From the NCBI GenBank assembly GCA_017614185.1, contig JAGACI010000233.1, forward strand, positions 1 to 5,088: a stretch of DNA of 5,088 bases. The letters are read 5' to 3'. Position 1 is the first letter of the stretch. Every line of letters starts with the position of its first letter. Below, one piece after another: positions 1 to 5,088 of this stretch. The notes beneath the pieces were generated by a model, which was not told the origin of the DNA, ran no database searches, and was given only the letters and a program-made list of their open reading frames with translations. Source of the DNA: Lachnospiraceae bacterium. GTDB taxonomy: Bacteria > Bacillota_A > Clostridia > Lachnospirales > Lachnospiraceae. Made by a program: the position numbers and the translations under genes.

Positions 1-468
1 GCTGCAACCTTTGATGAAAAGTTCTTTGAGGAACTTGAGAGTAAAGAGAGCTTTGATGATTTTTCAGATATCATTTACAAATCTGTAATGATAAAAAGAA
101 GAGTCGTTGAGGAAGATGAGAAAGAGGCAGGTCTAAGAAAGGTTCTTAACTTTGGCCATACCTTAGGCCACGGAATCGAAGCTGCGATGGACGGTGAGCT
201 TTTACACGGAGAGTGTGTCGGACTCGGAATGCTTTGCATGTGCGATGACGATATAAGGGTAAGGCTTGAATCCATATTAAAAAGACTTGATCTTCCCGTT
301 AAAGCGGATTTTGATATCGATAAGGCAATGGATGCCGTTATTCATGATAAAAAGGGTAAAGGCGATAAGATAAGCGCAGTTTACGTTTCAAAGCTCGGCA
401 GTTTTGAATTTAAAGACATGGATTTTGATGAATTAAGGAAACGCCTTGTTACCGTAAAGGAAGGGTAA
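1..468 (+). CDS. aroB: 3-dehydroquinate synthase, C-terminal part (5' end outside window)
   Basis: AroB converts DAHP to 3-dehydroquinate, the second step of the shikimate pathway, using NAD+ and a divalent metal in the cytoplasm. The reading frame is open from base 1, and 155 residues are visible, a little under half of a usual protein of about 350 residues. The NAD-binding N-terminal domain and the first metal ligand (Glu) lie upstream of the window. Visible here are the D-E-K-E-A-G-L-R block (residues 39-46), the N-F-G-H-T-L-G-H block with H53 (metal ligand) and H57, L-L-H-G-E-C with H69 (metal ligand), and the late D-K-K motif (116-118). K32, E42, R46 and N50 fit the active-site positions known from the fungal enzyme. 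The stretch between the G-E-C-V-G-L-G-M block and the following L-D-L-P is about ten residues shorter than in enterobacterial AroB. It is the first visible gene of the operon, and its stop is 1 nt before aroC. Confidence 0.96.
   Translation, partial: AATFDEKFFEELESKESFDDFSDIIYKSVMIKRRVVEEDEKEAGLRKVLNFGHTLGHGIEAAMDGELLHGECVGLGMLCMCDDDIRVRLESILKRLDLPVKADFDIDKAMDAVIHDKKGKGDKISAVYVSKLGSFEFKDMDFDELRKRLVTVKEG
457..465 (+). promoter_or_regulatory. Shine-Dalgarno site of aroC inside the aroB 3' end
   Basis: The purine run AAGGAAGGG lies in the last codons of aroB. Its AAGGA part ends 8 nt before the ATG at 470. Because the site is inside the upstream coding region and the stop and start are 1 nt apart, translation of aroC is probably coupled to that of aroB (inference). 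It supports ATG 470 as the start. Confidence 0.75.
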
Positions 469-469
469 A

Positions 470-1492
470 ATGAAAAACACCTTTGGAACCAATCTTTTAA
501 CTACAATCTTTGGTGAAAGCCACGGACCATATATCGGAGTCGTCCTTGACGGACTTGCACCCGGAATCACAATCGATGAGGATTATATAAGGGAGCTTTT
601 AAGCTTAAGACGCCCTGCCGGAGTCATTTCTACCGCACGTGTTGAGCCTGATGAGTTTCAGATAGTAAGCGGTGCTTTTGAGGGCCACACAACGGGCACA
701 CCTCTTTGCATTCTCATTCCAAATGTGGCAAAGAAGAGTTCCGATTATGAAAAAGAAGAGAGAATGGCAAGACCCGGACATGCAGACTTTTCCGCAAGAA
801 CCAAGTATCACGGCTACGAGGATTACAGAGGTGGCGGACACTTCTCGGGTCGCCTTACCGCAGCTTTGGTCGCAGGTGGTGCAATTACTCTCGGAAGCCT
901 TAAGAAAAAAGGTATCGAGATTAACTGTAAGATTAAATCCGTTGCAGGTGTAGAAGGTTCATGGGAAGAGATGGAAGAGGTTATCAAGAAGGCTGCAGCT
1001 GAAGGTAACAGCGTAGGCGGCATTCTTGAGACAACCATTACAGGAGTTCCCGCGGGACTTGGCGAGCCCTGGTTTGATTCGGTAGAAGGCGTTTTGTCAC
1101 ATGCGCTCTACAGCATCCCCGCTGTCAAGGGAGTACAGTTTGGCATAGGTTTTGACGGTGTTACATTAAAGGGAAGCGAATACAATGACCCTATCAGGAA
1201 TGAGGGTGGACGTATTATAACAACCACGAACAATAACGGTGGAATAAACGGTGGTATCACAAACGGAATGCCTATTGTTTTTTCACTTGCAATAAAGCCT
1301 ACACCTTCTGTTTACGTAGAGCAGGAGAGCATCGATTTAAACAACGGCGTTAATAAGAAATTCAAGATTGAAGGTCGTCACGATCCTGCCATTATTCACA
1401 GGGCAAGAGTCGTGGTGGAAGCAGTTAGTTCACTTGTGATTTATGACCTGCTTTCAGGCCGATACGGCACCGACTATTTTAATGAAAGATAG
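470..1492 (+). CDS. aroC: chorismate synthase
   Basis: AroC removes phosphate from 5-enolpyruvylshikimate 3-phosphate to give chorismate, the branch point for Phe, Tyr, Trp and folate. The reaction needs reduced FMN, and the enzyme is a cytoplasmic homotetramer in known cases. The protein has 340 residues, slightly short for a family usually near 350-390. Visible motifs are G-E-S-H-G (15-19, active-site H18), R-P-G-H-A-D (101-106, second conserved H104), D-Y-R-G-G-G (118-123), the N-N-G-G-I-N-G-G-I-T-N-G block (255-266) and G-R-H-D-P-A (302-307) leading into V-E-A-V. The usual R-S-S-A-R-E-T after the triple glycine reads H-F-S-G-R-L-T here, and R-R-P-G reads R-R-P-A. I recall the former as a common clostridial variant, so I do not read it as damage. 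The ATG has a good Shine-Dalgarno site, and the N-terminus starts just before the first conserved block as in the family. It lies 1 nt after aroB and 11 nt before tyrA. Confidence 0.97.
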   Translation: MKNTFGTNLLTTIFGESHGPYIGVVLDGLAPGITIDEDYIRELLSLRRPAGVISTARVEPDEFQIVSGAFEGHTTGTPLCILIPNVAKKSSDYEKEERMARPGHADFSARTKYHGYEDYRGGGHFSGRLTAALVAGGAITLGSLKKKGIEINCKIKSVAGVEGSWEEMEEVIKKAAAEGNSVGGILETTITGVPAGLGEPWFDSVEGVLSHALYSIPAVKGVQFGIGFDGVTLKGSEYNDPIRNEGGRIITTTNNNGGINGGITNGMPIVFSLAIKPTPSVYVEQESIDLNNGVNKKFKIEGRHDPAIIHRARVVVEAVSSLVIYDLLSGRYGTDYFNER

Positions 1493-1496
1493 AGGA
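1491..1496 (+). promoter_or_regulatory. Shine-Dalgarno site deciding the tyrA start
   Basis: AGAGGA overlaps the last two bases of the aroC stop codon. It is 7 nt from ATG 1504 but only 4 nt from the in-frame TTG at 1501, so ATG 1504 is the preferred start and the TTG is probably just spacer. Confidence 0.7.
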
Positions 1497-1503
1497 ATTT
1501 TTG

Positions 1504-2364
1504 ATGAAGTGGGTTAACAAGTCGAATGTTCTTATCGTCGGCCTTGGCCTCATGGGCGGAAGCTATGCCAAAGCCATAAAGAGAATAGGACATAATGTTC
1601 TTGCAATAGATAAGGACAAAGAGGCGATTGAATACGGCCTTGAGGCAGGAATAATCGATGAGGGAAGCGATAAGGACGACGCAGAGTTAATTAAGAAAGC
1701 AGACTGCATTATCATCGCTCTTTACCCTTCGATAGTCTGTGACTGGGTTAAGAAGAACAAATCATATTTTAAAGAAGGCATCAAGATAACCGATGTCATG
1801 GGTGTTAAGAGTTCAATCCTTTATGATATTCAGGATGCTCTCGGTGATGCAAAAGTTGAATATATTTCGGCTCATCCCATGGCAGGAAGAGAAGTCTGGG
1901 GAGTTAAAAACAGCTCGGATAAAATCTTCAGAGATGCCAATTATATAGTAGTTCCCACTGACAAAAACACCGAAGAGGGTGTCATCTGGTGTGAGAATCT
2001 CGGTCGAATCCTTGGATTTAACAGAGTATCAGTTTTAAGCCCCGAAGAGCATGATGATATGATTGCTTACGTATCTCAGCTTACACACTGCATTGCGGTT
2101 GCTCTTATGACATGTGAGGATTCCGTTAAGGCAAAGGATTACACGGGAGATTCCTTCAGAGACTTAACCCGTATCGCCAACATCAACGGTGAGATGTGGA
2201 GTGAGCTTTTCCTTATGAATAAGAAAGCTTTGCTTAACCAGATTGATCTGTTTATGAATGAGATGGGCGATATCAAAAAGATGATTGAAGAAGATGACCG
2301 AGACGGTCTTAAAGATATAATGCGACTTTCAACAGAGAGACGTTCAAAGTTTTATAAGGAGTAG
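1504..2364 (+). CDS. tyrA: prephenate dehydrogenase, without ACT domain
   Basis: TyrA oxidatively decarboxylates prephenate to 4-hydroxyphenylpyruvate, the committed step to tyrosine. The protein has 286 residues. A Rossmann fold opens with G-L-G-L-M-G (13-18), and an acidic residue (D36) follows the second strand, which favours NAD+ over NADP+ (inference from the family rule). Conserved catalytic-region motifs follow: A-H-P-M-A-G (H124), S-P-E-E-H-D (H183), the histidine of S-Q-L-T-H (H195), and R-D-L-T-R-I-A (219-225), whose R223 probably binds substrate. The chain stops after the helical dimerisation domain. There is no C-terminal ACT domain of the kind found in Bacillus-type TyrA, and no chorismate mutase fusion of the E. 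coli kind. An in-frame TTG at 1501 would add one residue but is too close to the Shine-Dalgarno site. It lies 11 nt after aroC and 4 nt before the DAHP synthase gene. Confidence 0.95.
   Translation: MKWVNKSNVLIVGLGLMGGSYAKAIKRIGHNVLAIDKDKEAIEYGLEAGIIDEGSDKDDAELIKKADCIIIALYPSIVCDWVKKNKSYFKEGIKITDVMGVKSSILYDIQDALGDAKVEYISAHPMAGREVWGVKNSSDKIFRDANYIVVPTDKNTEEGVIWCENLGRILGFNRVSVLSPEEHDDMIAYVSQLTHCIAVALMTCEDSVKAKDYTGDSFRDLTRIANINGEMWSELFLMNKKALLNQIDLFMNEMGDIKKMIEEDDRDGLKDIMRLSTERRSKFYKE
2356..2361 (+). promoter_or_regulatory. Shine-Dalgarno site of the DAHP synthase gene
   Basis: AAGGAG lies in the last codons of tyrA, directly before its stop codon, 7 nt from ATG 2369. It is a strong site at the ideal distance, so the last gene of the operon is probably well translated and coupled to tyrA. 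Confidence 0.8.
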
Positions 2365-2368
2365 AATC

Positions 2369-3397
2369 ATGAATGTAGAATTCGAGAAAAAGCTGGCGCT
2401 TCCCATAGAGGTTAAAGAGATTTACCCCGTTACCGGCCAGATGGATAAGGTCGTTTCCGAAAAGAGAGCGGGTATTGAAGCAATCCTTTCCGGAAGAGAC
2501 GACAGACTTTTACTTATAATCGGACCTTGTTCCGCAGACAGAGAGGACAGCGTTATTGATTATATTTCAAGACTTTGTCCCATTCAGGAAAAGGTCGCTG
2601 ACAAGATTTTGATCATTCCCAGAATCTATACCAACAAGCCTCGTACAACAGGAGACGGATATAAGGGAATGCTTCATCAGCCAAAGCCTGATGAGAAGCC
2701 CGATCTTTTCAAAGGAATAATCGCCACAAGACACATGCATATGAAGGCAATCGAGGAGACAGGTTTTGCCTGCGCCGACGAGATGCTTTATCCCGAGAAT
2801 GACCAGTATCTTGATGACCTTTTGGCATATGTTGCGGTGGGTGCAAGAAGTGTTGAGAACCAGCAGCACCGTCTTACGGCGAGCGGACTCGCAACACCTG
2901 TAGGAATGAAGAATCCCACATCAGGTGATTACTCCGTAATGCTTAACGGTATCCTTGCCGCACAGCATGCTCACACATTCATCTACAGAGGATGGGAAGT
3001 TCATTCATCAGGCAATCCTTATGCTCATGCAATCATCAGAGGATATACCAACAAGCACGGCGAGTCTCAGCCTAACTATCACTACGAGGAGCTTGCACGT
3101 CTGTATGAGCTTTACATGGAGAAGAATCTTGAGAACCCTGCGGTTATCGTTGATACCAACCATGCAAACTCAGGTAAGAATCCTTTTGCGCAGCCAAGAA
3201 TTATCAAGGATGTACTTAACTCAATGAAGAATAATCCGGATATCGCAAAGCTTGTCAAAGGCTTTATGGTTGAAAGCTACATTGAGGACGGATGCCAGAA
3301 GATAGGAGAGGGCGTATACGGAAAGTCAATCACAGACCCTTGCCTTGGAATTGAGAAGACAGAGAAATTAATCTACGAAATAGCTGATATTTTATAA
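2369..3397 (+). CDS. aroF: 3-deoxy-7-phosphoheptulonate (DAHP) synthase, class I AroG/AroF type
   Basis: This enzyme condenses phosphoenolpyruvate with erythrose 4-phosphate to DAHP, the entry step of the shikimate pathway. The protein has 342 residues, close to the usual 350. Metal ligands are all present: C54 in G-P-C-S, H265 in N-H-A-N-S, E302 in V-E-S and D323 in K-S-I-T-D. Substrate contacts matching E. coli AroG are R85, the K-P-R-T motif (90-93), R160 in G-A-R, K181 in M-K-N and R224 in I-I-R-G. The effector region differs from AroG. The N-terminal tail is about seven residues shorter, and the positions of AroG L175 and S180 appear to be T170 and A175, while F204 matches F209. Which amino acid inhibits it cannot be read from sequence. 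Position after tyrA suggests a tyrosine link, so aroF is used only as a convenient symbol; aroG or aroH would fit equally well. It is the last gene before the terminator. Confidence 0.95.
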   Translation: MNVEFEKKLALPIEVKEIYPVTGQMDKVVSEKRAGIEAILSGRDDRLLLIIGPCSADREDSVIDYISRLCPIQEKVADKILIIPRIYTNKPRTTGDGYKGMLHQPKPDEKPDLFKGIIATRHMHMKAIEETGFACADEMLYPENDQYLDDLLAYVAVGARSVENQQHRLTASGLATPVGMKNPTSGDYSVMLNGILAAQHAHTFIYRGWEVHSSGNPYAHAIIRGYTNKHGESQPNYHYEELARLYELYMEKNLENPAVIVDTNHANSGKNPFAQPRIIKDVLNSMKNNPDIAKLVKGFMVESYIEDGCQKIGEGVYGKSITDPCLGIEKTEKLIYEIADIL

Positions 3398-3404
3398 AAG
3401 TAAT

Positions 3405-3434
3405 GGCGGACTCATAAGAGCCCGCCGATTTTTT
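3405..3434 (+). terminator. Rho-independent terminator between convergent genes
   Basis: GGCGG (3405-3409) pairs with CCGCC (3422-3426), and CTC (3411-3413) pairs with GAG (3418-3420). There is one A/C mismatch and an ATAA loop. Six T residues follow at 3429-3434. It begins 7 nt after the DAHP synthase stop and ends the aro operon. On the - strand the same hairpin follows the reductase stop and is trailed by a broken, weaker T-run (ATTACTTTTA), so it may work in both directions. The + strand T-run overlaps the reductase stop codon (3433-3435). Confidence 0.88.
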
Positions 3435-4359
3435 ACGGTAAGTTTTTGCCTGATGCAAGATACAGCTGATACCACTCATGGTGGGTAAGTTCTACCTTTG
3501 TGGCATCGCAGATATCTCTAAGGTGATCGGGATTCATGGTGCCTGCAATAGCCTGAATCTTGGCAGGGTGACGAAGAATCCATGCGATTGCAATCGCAGT
3601 TTTGGATACGCCGTACTTGTCACCAACTTCCGCCAAAGCCTTGTTAAGCTCGGGGAAATTCGGGTCATCGACAAAGCATCCTTTAAAGAAACCGTGCTGA
3701 AGAGGAGACCAGGCTTGAATGGTTATGTTGTTAAGACGGCAATAATCGAGGGTTCCGTTGTCTCTGTCAATGGAGCGGTCCGTTGTCATGTTGTTAATAT
3801 ATAAAGCCTGATCGATAAGCTGTGACTGCTCAATAGAGAACTGAAGCTGGTTGAAAATCAGAGGCTGCTTAACGTACTTCCTTAGAAGCTCAATCTGGAG
3901 AGTGGGAACGTTGCTTACGCCAAAGTAACGAACCTTTCCGCTTTTCTCAAGGATATCAAATGCTTCCGCAACCTGCTCGGGTTCAAAGATAAGGTCAGGT
4001 CTGTGAAGAAGGAGTGCATCCATGTAATCAAGCTTCATCCTGCGAAGACTGTCGTCAACGCTTGATAAGATATTTTCCTTGGTCCAGTCAAACTCATTTC
4101 TTTCGAAACAAAGTCCGCATTTACTCTGGATAAATACATCTTCTCTTTTGATTCCGCTTTTTTTAAAAGCATCACCGAAACGCTCCTCGGCTTCACCGTT
4201 TGTGTAGCAGGTAGCGTTATCAAAGAAGTTAACCCCTAATTCAAAGGCTGTTTTAATCATCGTTTCAGCCTGTTCTACCGATAATGAGGGCATTCGCATA
4301 CATCCTAATATAATAGGAGATACATTTTGCGGCCCGTTTGGAATATTCATGGTTTTCAT
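3433..4359 (-). CDS. aldo/keto reductase (YdhF-like group)
   Basis: This is a predicted NAD(P)H-dependent reductase of aldehydes or ketones with a soluble (beta/alpha)8 barrel; the substrate is unknown. The protein has 308 residues. The catalytic tetrad is complete: D47 in F-F-D-N, Y52 in C-Y-T-N-G, K80 in Q-S-K-C-G and H119 in L-L-H-R-P-D. Further family marks are G-K-V-R-Y-F-G-V-S-N (141-150), N-Q-L-Q-F-S (170-175) and A-W-S-P-L (216-220), followed by the C-terminal cofactor region around I-A-G-T (271-274). Compared with E. coli YdhF as I remember it, there is an extra segment of roughly 15 residues at about 187-202. The start is ATG 4359, 7 nt after AAGGGAG; ATG 4362 would add one Met. The in-frame ATG at 4416 lies upstream of the likely promoter and is rejected. 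The gene is transcribed alone, convergent to the aro operon and divergent from the hydrolase, so nothing ties it to aromatic synthesis. Confidence 0.92.
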   Translation of the reverse strand: MKTMNIPNGPQNVSPIILGCMRMPSLSVEQAETMIKTAFELGVNFFDNATCYTNGEAEERFGDAFKKSGIKREDVFIQSKCGLCFERNEFDWTKENILSSVDDSLRRMKLDYMDALLLHRPDLIFEPEQVAEAFDILEKSGKVRYFGVSNVPTLQIELLRKYVKQPLIFNQLQFSIEQSQLIDQALYINNMTTDRSIDRDNGTLDYCRLNNITIQAWSPLQHGFFKGCFVDDPNFPELNKALAEVGDKYGVSKTAIAIAWILRHPAKIQAIAGTMNPDHLRDICDATKVELTHHEWYQLYLASGKNLP

Positions 4360-4366
4360 CATTTTG

Positions 4367-4373
4367 CTCCCTT
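4367..4373 (-). promoter_or_regulatory. Shine-Dalgarno site of the aldo/keto reductase
   Basis: AAGGGAG on the - strand lies 7 nt before ATG 4359 and 4 nt before ATG 4362. It rules out the upstream in-frame ATG at 4416 as the main start, because the site would then sit inside the coding region. Confidence 0.7.
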
Positions 4374-4391
4374 CTTGGAAAATGTGCGTTA

Positions 4392-4400
4392 AGTATAGCA
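4392..4400 (-). promoter_or_regulatory. extended -10 promoter of the aldo/keto reductase
   Basis: The - strand reads TGCTATACT, an extended -10 element (TGn plus TATACT, 5 of 6 to consensus). No convincing -35 box sits 16-18 nt upstream, which is typical of extended -10 promoters. Transcription would start near 4385, giving a leader of about 25 nt with the Shine-Dalgarno site inside it. Confidence 0.55.
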
Positions 4401-4406
4401 TAGGTT

Positions 4407-4436
4407 TTGCCAACAAAACTACTCAGATTGTATAAT
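4407..4436 (+). promoter_or_regulatory. sigma-A type promoter of the alpha/beta hydrolase gene
   Basis: TTGCCA (4407-4412, 5 of 6 to the -35 consensus) and a perfect TATAAT (4431-4436) are separated by 18 nt. The expected start site is near 4443, about 29 nt before the ATG. It is arranged back to back with the reductase promoter: the -35 box here is only 6 nt from that promoter's extended -10 element, so the two could compete for polymerase. Confidence 0.65.
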
Positions 4437-4454
4437 ATTATTAATCAAATCTGA
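4423..4454. promoter_or_regulatory. inverted repeat flanking the hydrolase -10 and start site; possible operator
   Basis: TCAGATT (4423-4429) is exactly inverted as AATCTGA (4448-4454) with 18 nt between, so the arms flank the -10 box and the expected start site. Two smaller dyads share the region: TAATATTA (4433-4440) and AATCA-4-TGATT (4443-4456). Such a layout suits a dimeric repressor, but the region is AT-rich and short dyads occur by chance. No regulator gene is in the window. Confidence 0.3.
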
Positions 4455-4459
4455 TTTGT

Positions 4460-4464
4460 GGAGG
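4460..4464 (+). promoter_or_regulatory. Shine-Dalgarno site of the alpha/beta hydrolase
   Basis: GGAGG is a strong match at 7 nt from ATG 4472. It fixes the start so that the protein begins with three residues before the hydrophobic segment. Confidence 0.8.
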
Positions 4465-4471
4465 AATATTT

Positions 4472-5088
4472 ATGATAAAGGTTTTTTTCATCATTTTAGT
4501 TCTTCTTTTAATAGTATTACTCGTCGGCTCTTTTATCAGTGCTTACATCATAACGCACGGCAGGAGACAGACGATGGATGAGTCGTGGCAGTGGGAGTAT
4601 GACAATGTTCCCGGCACAAGACGGTTTACAAAGGATATGCTTACCGACTATGCAGTTAAGGGCCCTCATAATGAGGATATTTATGTGTCGTTGCTTCCCG
4701 CAAAAGAGGAGAGCAAAAAGTATGTGATTCTGGCACATGGGTATACTGATACCAGGTACGGAATGATGAAATATGTTCCTCATTATTATGACCTTGGATT
4801 TAACTGTATCATGTTTGATGAAAGAGGCCATGGAATGAGTAAACCGGAGCCTTGCAGCTACAGCTTAAGAGAGCCGGATTATCTTATTGCCGTATTTAAG
4901 GATGCTTTTAAGAGATTCGGTGAAGATATTTTTGTCGGGTTGCATGGCGAATCGCTTGGAGGCGCAACAGTGCTTACAAGCCTTGCCAATGAAACGATAA
5001 AGAAGAGAACAGCGTTTGTGGTTGATGATTGCGGCTTTGTAGAGATTATTCCTGTTATTAAGGGCTTAATGAAGACGATGCATGTTCC
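4472..5088 (+). CDS. membrane-anchored alpha/beta hydrolase, N-terminal part (3' end outside window)
   Basis: This is a predicted serine hydrolase of the alpha/beta fold (YqkD-like, COG1073 style). The substrate is unknown; esterase or peptidase-like activity is possible. The frame is open from ATG 4472 to the window end, giving 205 residues of a protein probably a little over 300 long. A hydrophobic segment (residues 4-28) forms one membrane helix or uncleaved signal anchor, followed by basic H-G-R-R (29-32). The hydrolase core shows L-A-H-G-Y (87-91, oxyanion region), D-E-R-G-H-G-M-S (116-123) and the nucleophile elbow G-E-S-L-G (159-163) with S161. D185-D186-C187 lie at the next strand, as in YqkD relatives. 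The catalytic Asp and His would be past the window end. GGAGG at 4460-4464 is 7 nt from the ATG. It is divergent from the aldo/keto reductase and has its own promoter. Confidence 0.9.
   Translation, partial: MIKVFFIILVLLLIVLLVGSFISAYIITHGRRQTMDESWQWEYDNVPGTRRFTKDMLTDYAVKGPHNEDIYVSLLPAKEESKKYVILAHGYTDTRYGMMKYVPHYYDLGFNCIMFDERGHGMSKPEPCSYSLREPDYLIAVFKDAFKRFGEDIFVGLHGESLGGATVLTSLANETIKKRTAFVVDDCGFVEIIPVIKGLMKTMHV

Noticed and set aside
187..202. Possible frameshift or insertion in the aldo/keto reductase (protein residues, i.e. roughly 3754-3801 on the - strand)
   Set aside because: The extra segment is in frame, and the sequence on both sides keeps family motifs; I recall similar segments in other Firmicute members.
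605..953. Open frames on both strands inside aroC
   Set aside because: They overlap conserved chorismate synthase motifs in other frames and show Cys/Ser-rich or low-sense composition typical of shadow frames.
1501..1503. TTG as the tyrA start
   Set aside because: Only 4 nt from the Shine-Dalgarno site and directly followed by an ATG at the better distance of 7 nt.
2567..2869. Antisense frame of 100 codons inside the DAHP synthase gene
   Set aside because: Antisense to the conserved K-P-R-T and G-A-R regions, with no family resemblance and no convincing start signal.
3478..3804. Plus-strand frame of 108 codons opposite the aldo/keto reductase
   Set aside because: It is the complement of conserved reductase sequence; no ribosome binding site or motif of its own was seen.
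4517..4831. Open frame of 104 codons on the - strand
   Set aside because: It lies wholly inside the alpha/beta hydrolase gene in antisense, has no recognisable motif, and the + strand frame has clear catalytic motifs and a good ribosome binding site.
1..5088. Mobile elements, CRISPR repeats, tRNA or rRNA genes, riboswitches, defence systems
   Set aside because: No direct repeats, transposase-like frames, cloverleaf-like segments or conserved leader structures were seen; nearly all sequence is explained by six conventional genes and their signals.

Overview
The window is about 5.1 kb of ordinary chromosomal DNA with moderate GC content. It comes most likely from a clostridial Firmicute of the Lachnospiraceae type. 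That placement is an inference from purine-rich Shine-Dalgarno sites 7-8 nt before most starts, the clostridial style of the chorismate synthase and 3-dehydroquinate synthase sequences, and the type of aldo/keto reductase. No RNA gene, CRISPR array, insertion sequence or phage-like element is visible.

Positions 1-3397 (+ strand) hold the 3' end of an aromatic amino acid operon: aroB (3-dehydroquinate synthase, 5' end cut off by the window), aroC (chorismate synthase), tyrA (prephenate dehydrogenase without an ACT domain) and a class I (AroG/AroF-type) DAHP synthase. Gaps are 1, 11 and 4 nt, and each downstream gene has its Shine-Dalgarno site in or next to the end of the preceding gene, so the set is almost certainly one translationally packed transcript. 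Together the genes supply the committing step (DAHP synthase), ring closure (AroB), the last step to chorismate (AroC) and the oxidative branch step to tyrosine (TyrA). The remaining shikimate genes and chorismate mutase are not in the window. A hairpin with a T-run at 3405-3434 ends the operon.

Positions 3433-4359 (- strand) hold a convergent aldo/keto reductase of the YdhF-like group with a complete Asp-Tyr-Lys-His tetrad. Its stop codon overlaps the T-run of the shared terminator.

Positions 4360-4471 are a divergent promoter region: an extended -10 promoter for the reductase, a good -35/-10 promoter for the rightward gene, and a 7-bp dyad flanking the rightward -10 and start site. From 4472 to the window end runs the first 205 codons of a membrane-anchored alpha/beta hydrolase with its GESLG nucleophile elbow; its 3' end lies outside.

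I found no undescribed biological system. The points most worth a second look are the likely altered effector site of the DAHP synthase combined with an ACT-less TyrA, and the dyad over the hydrolase promoter.
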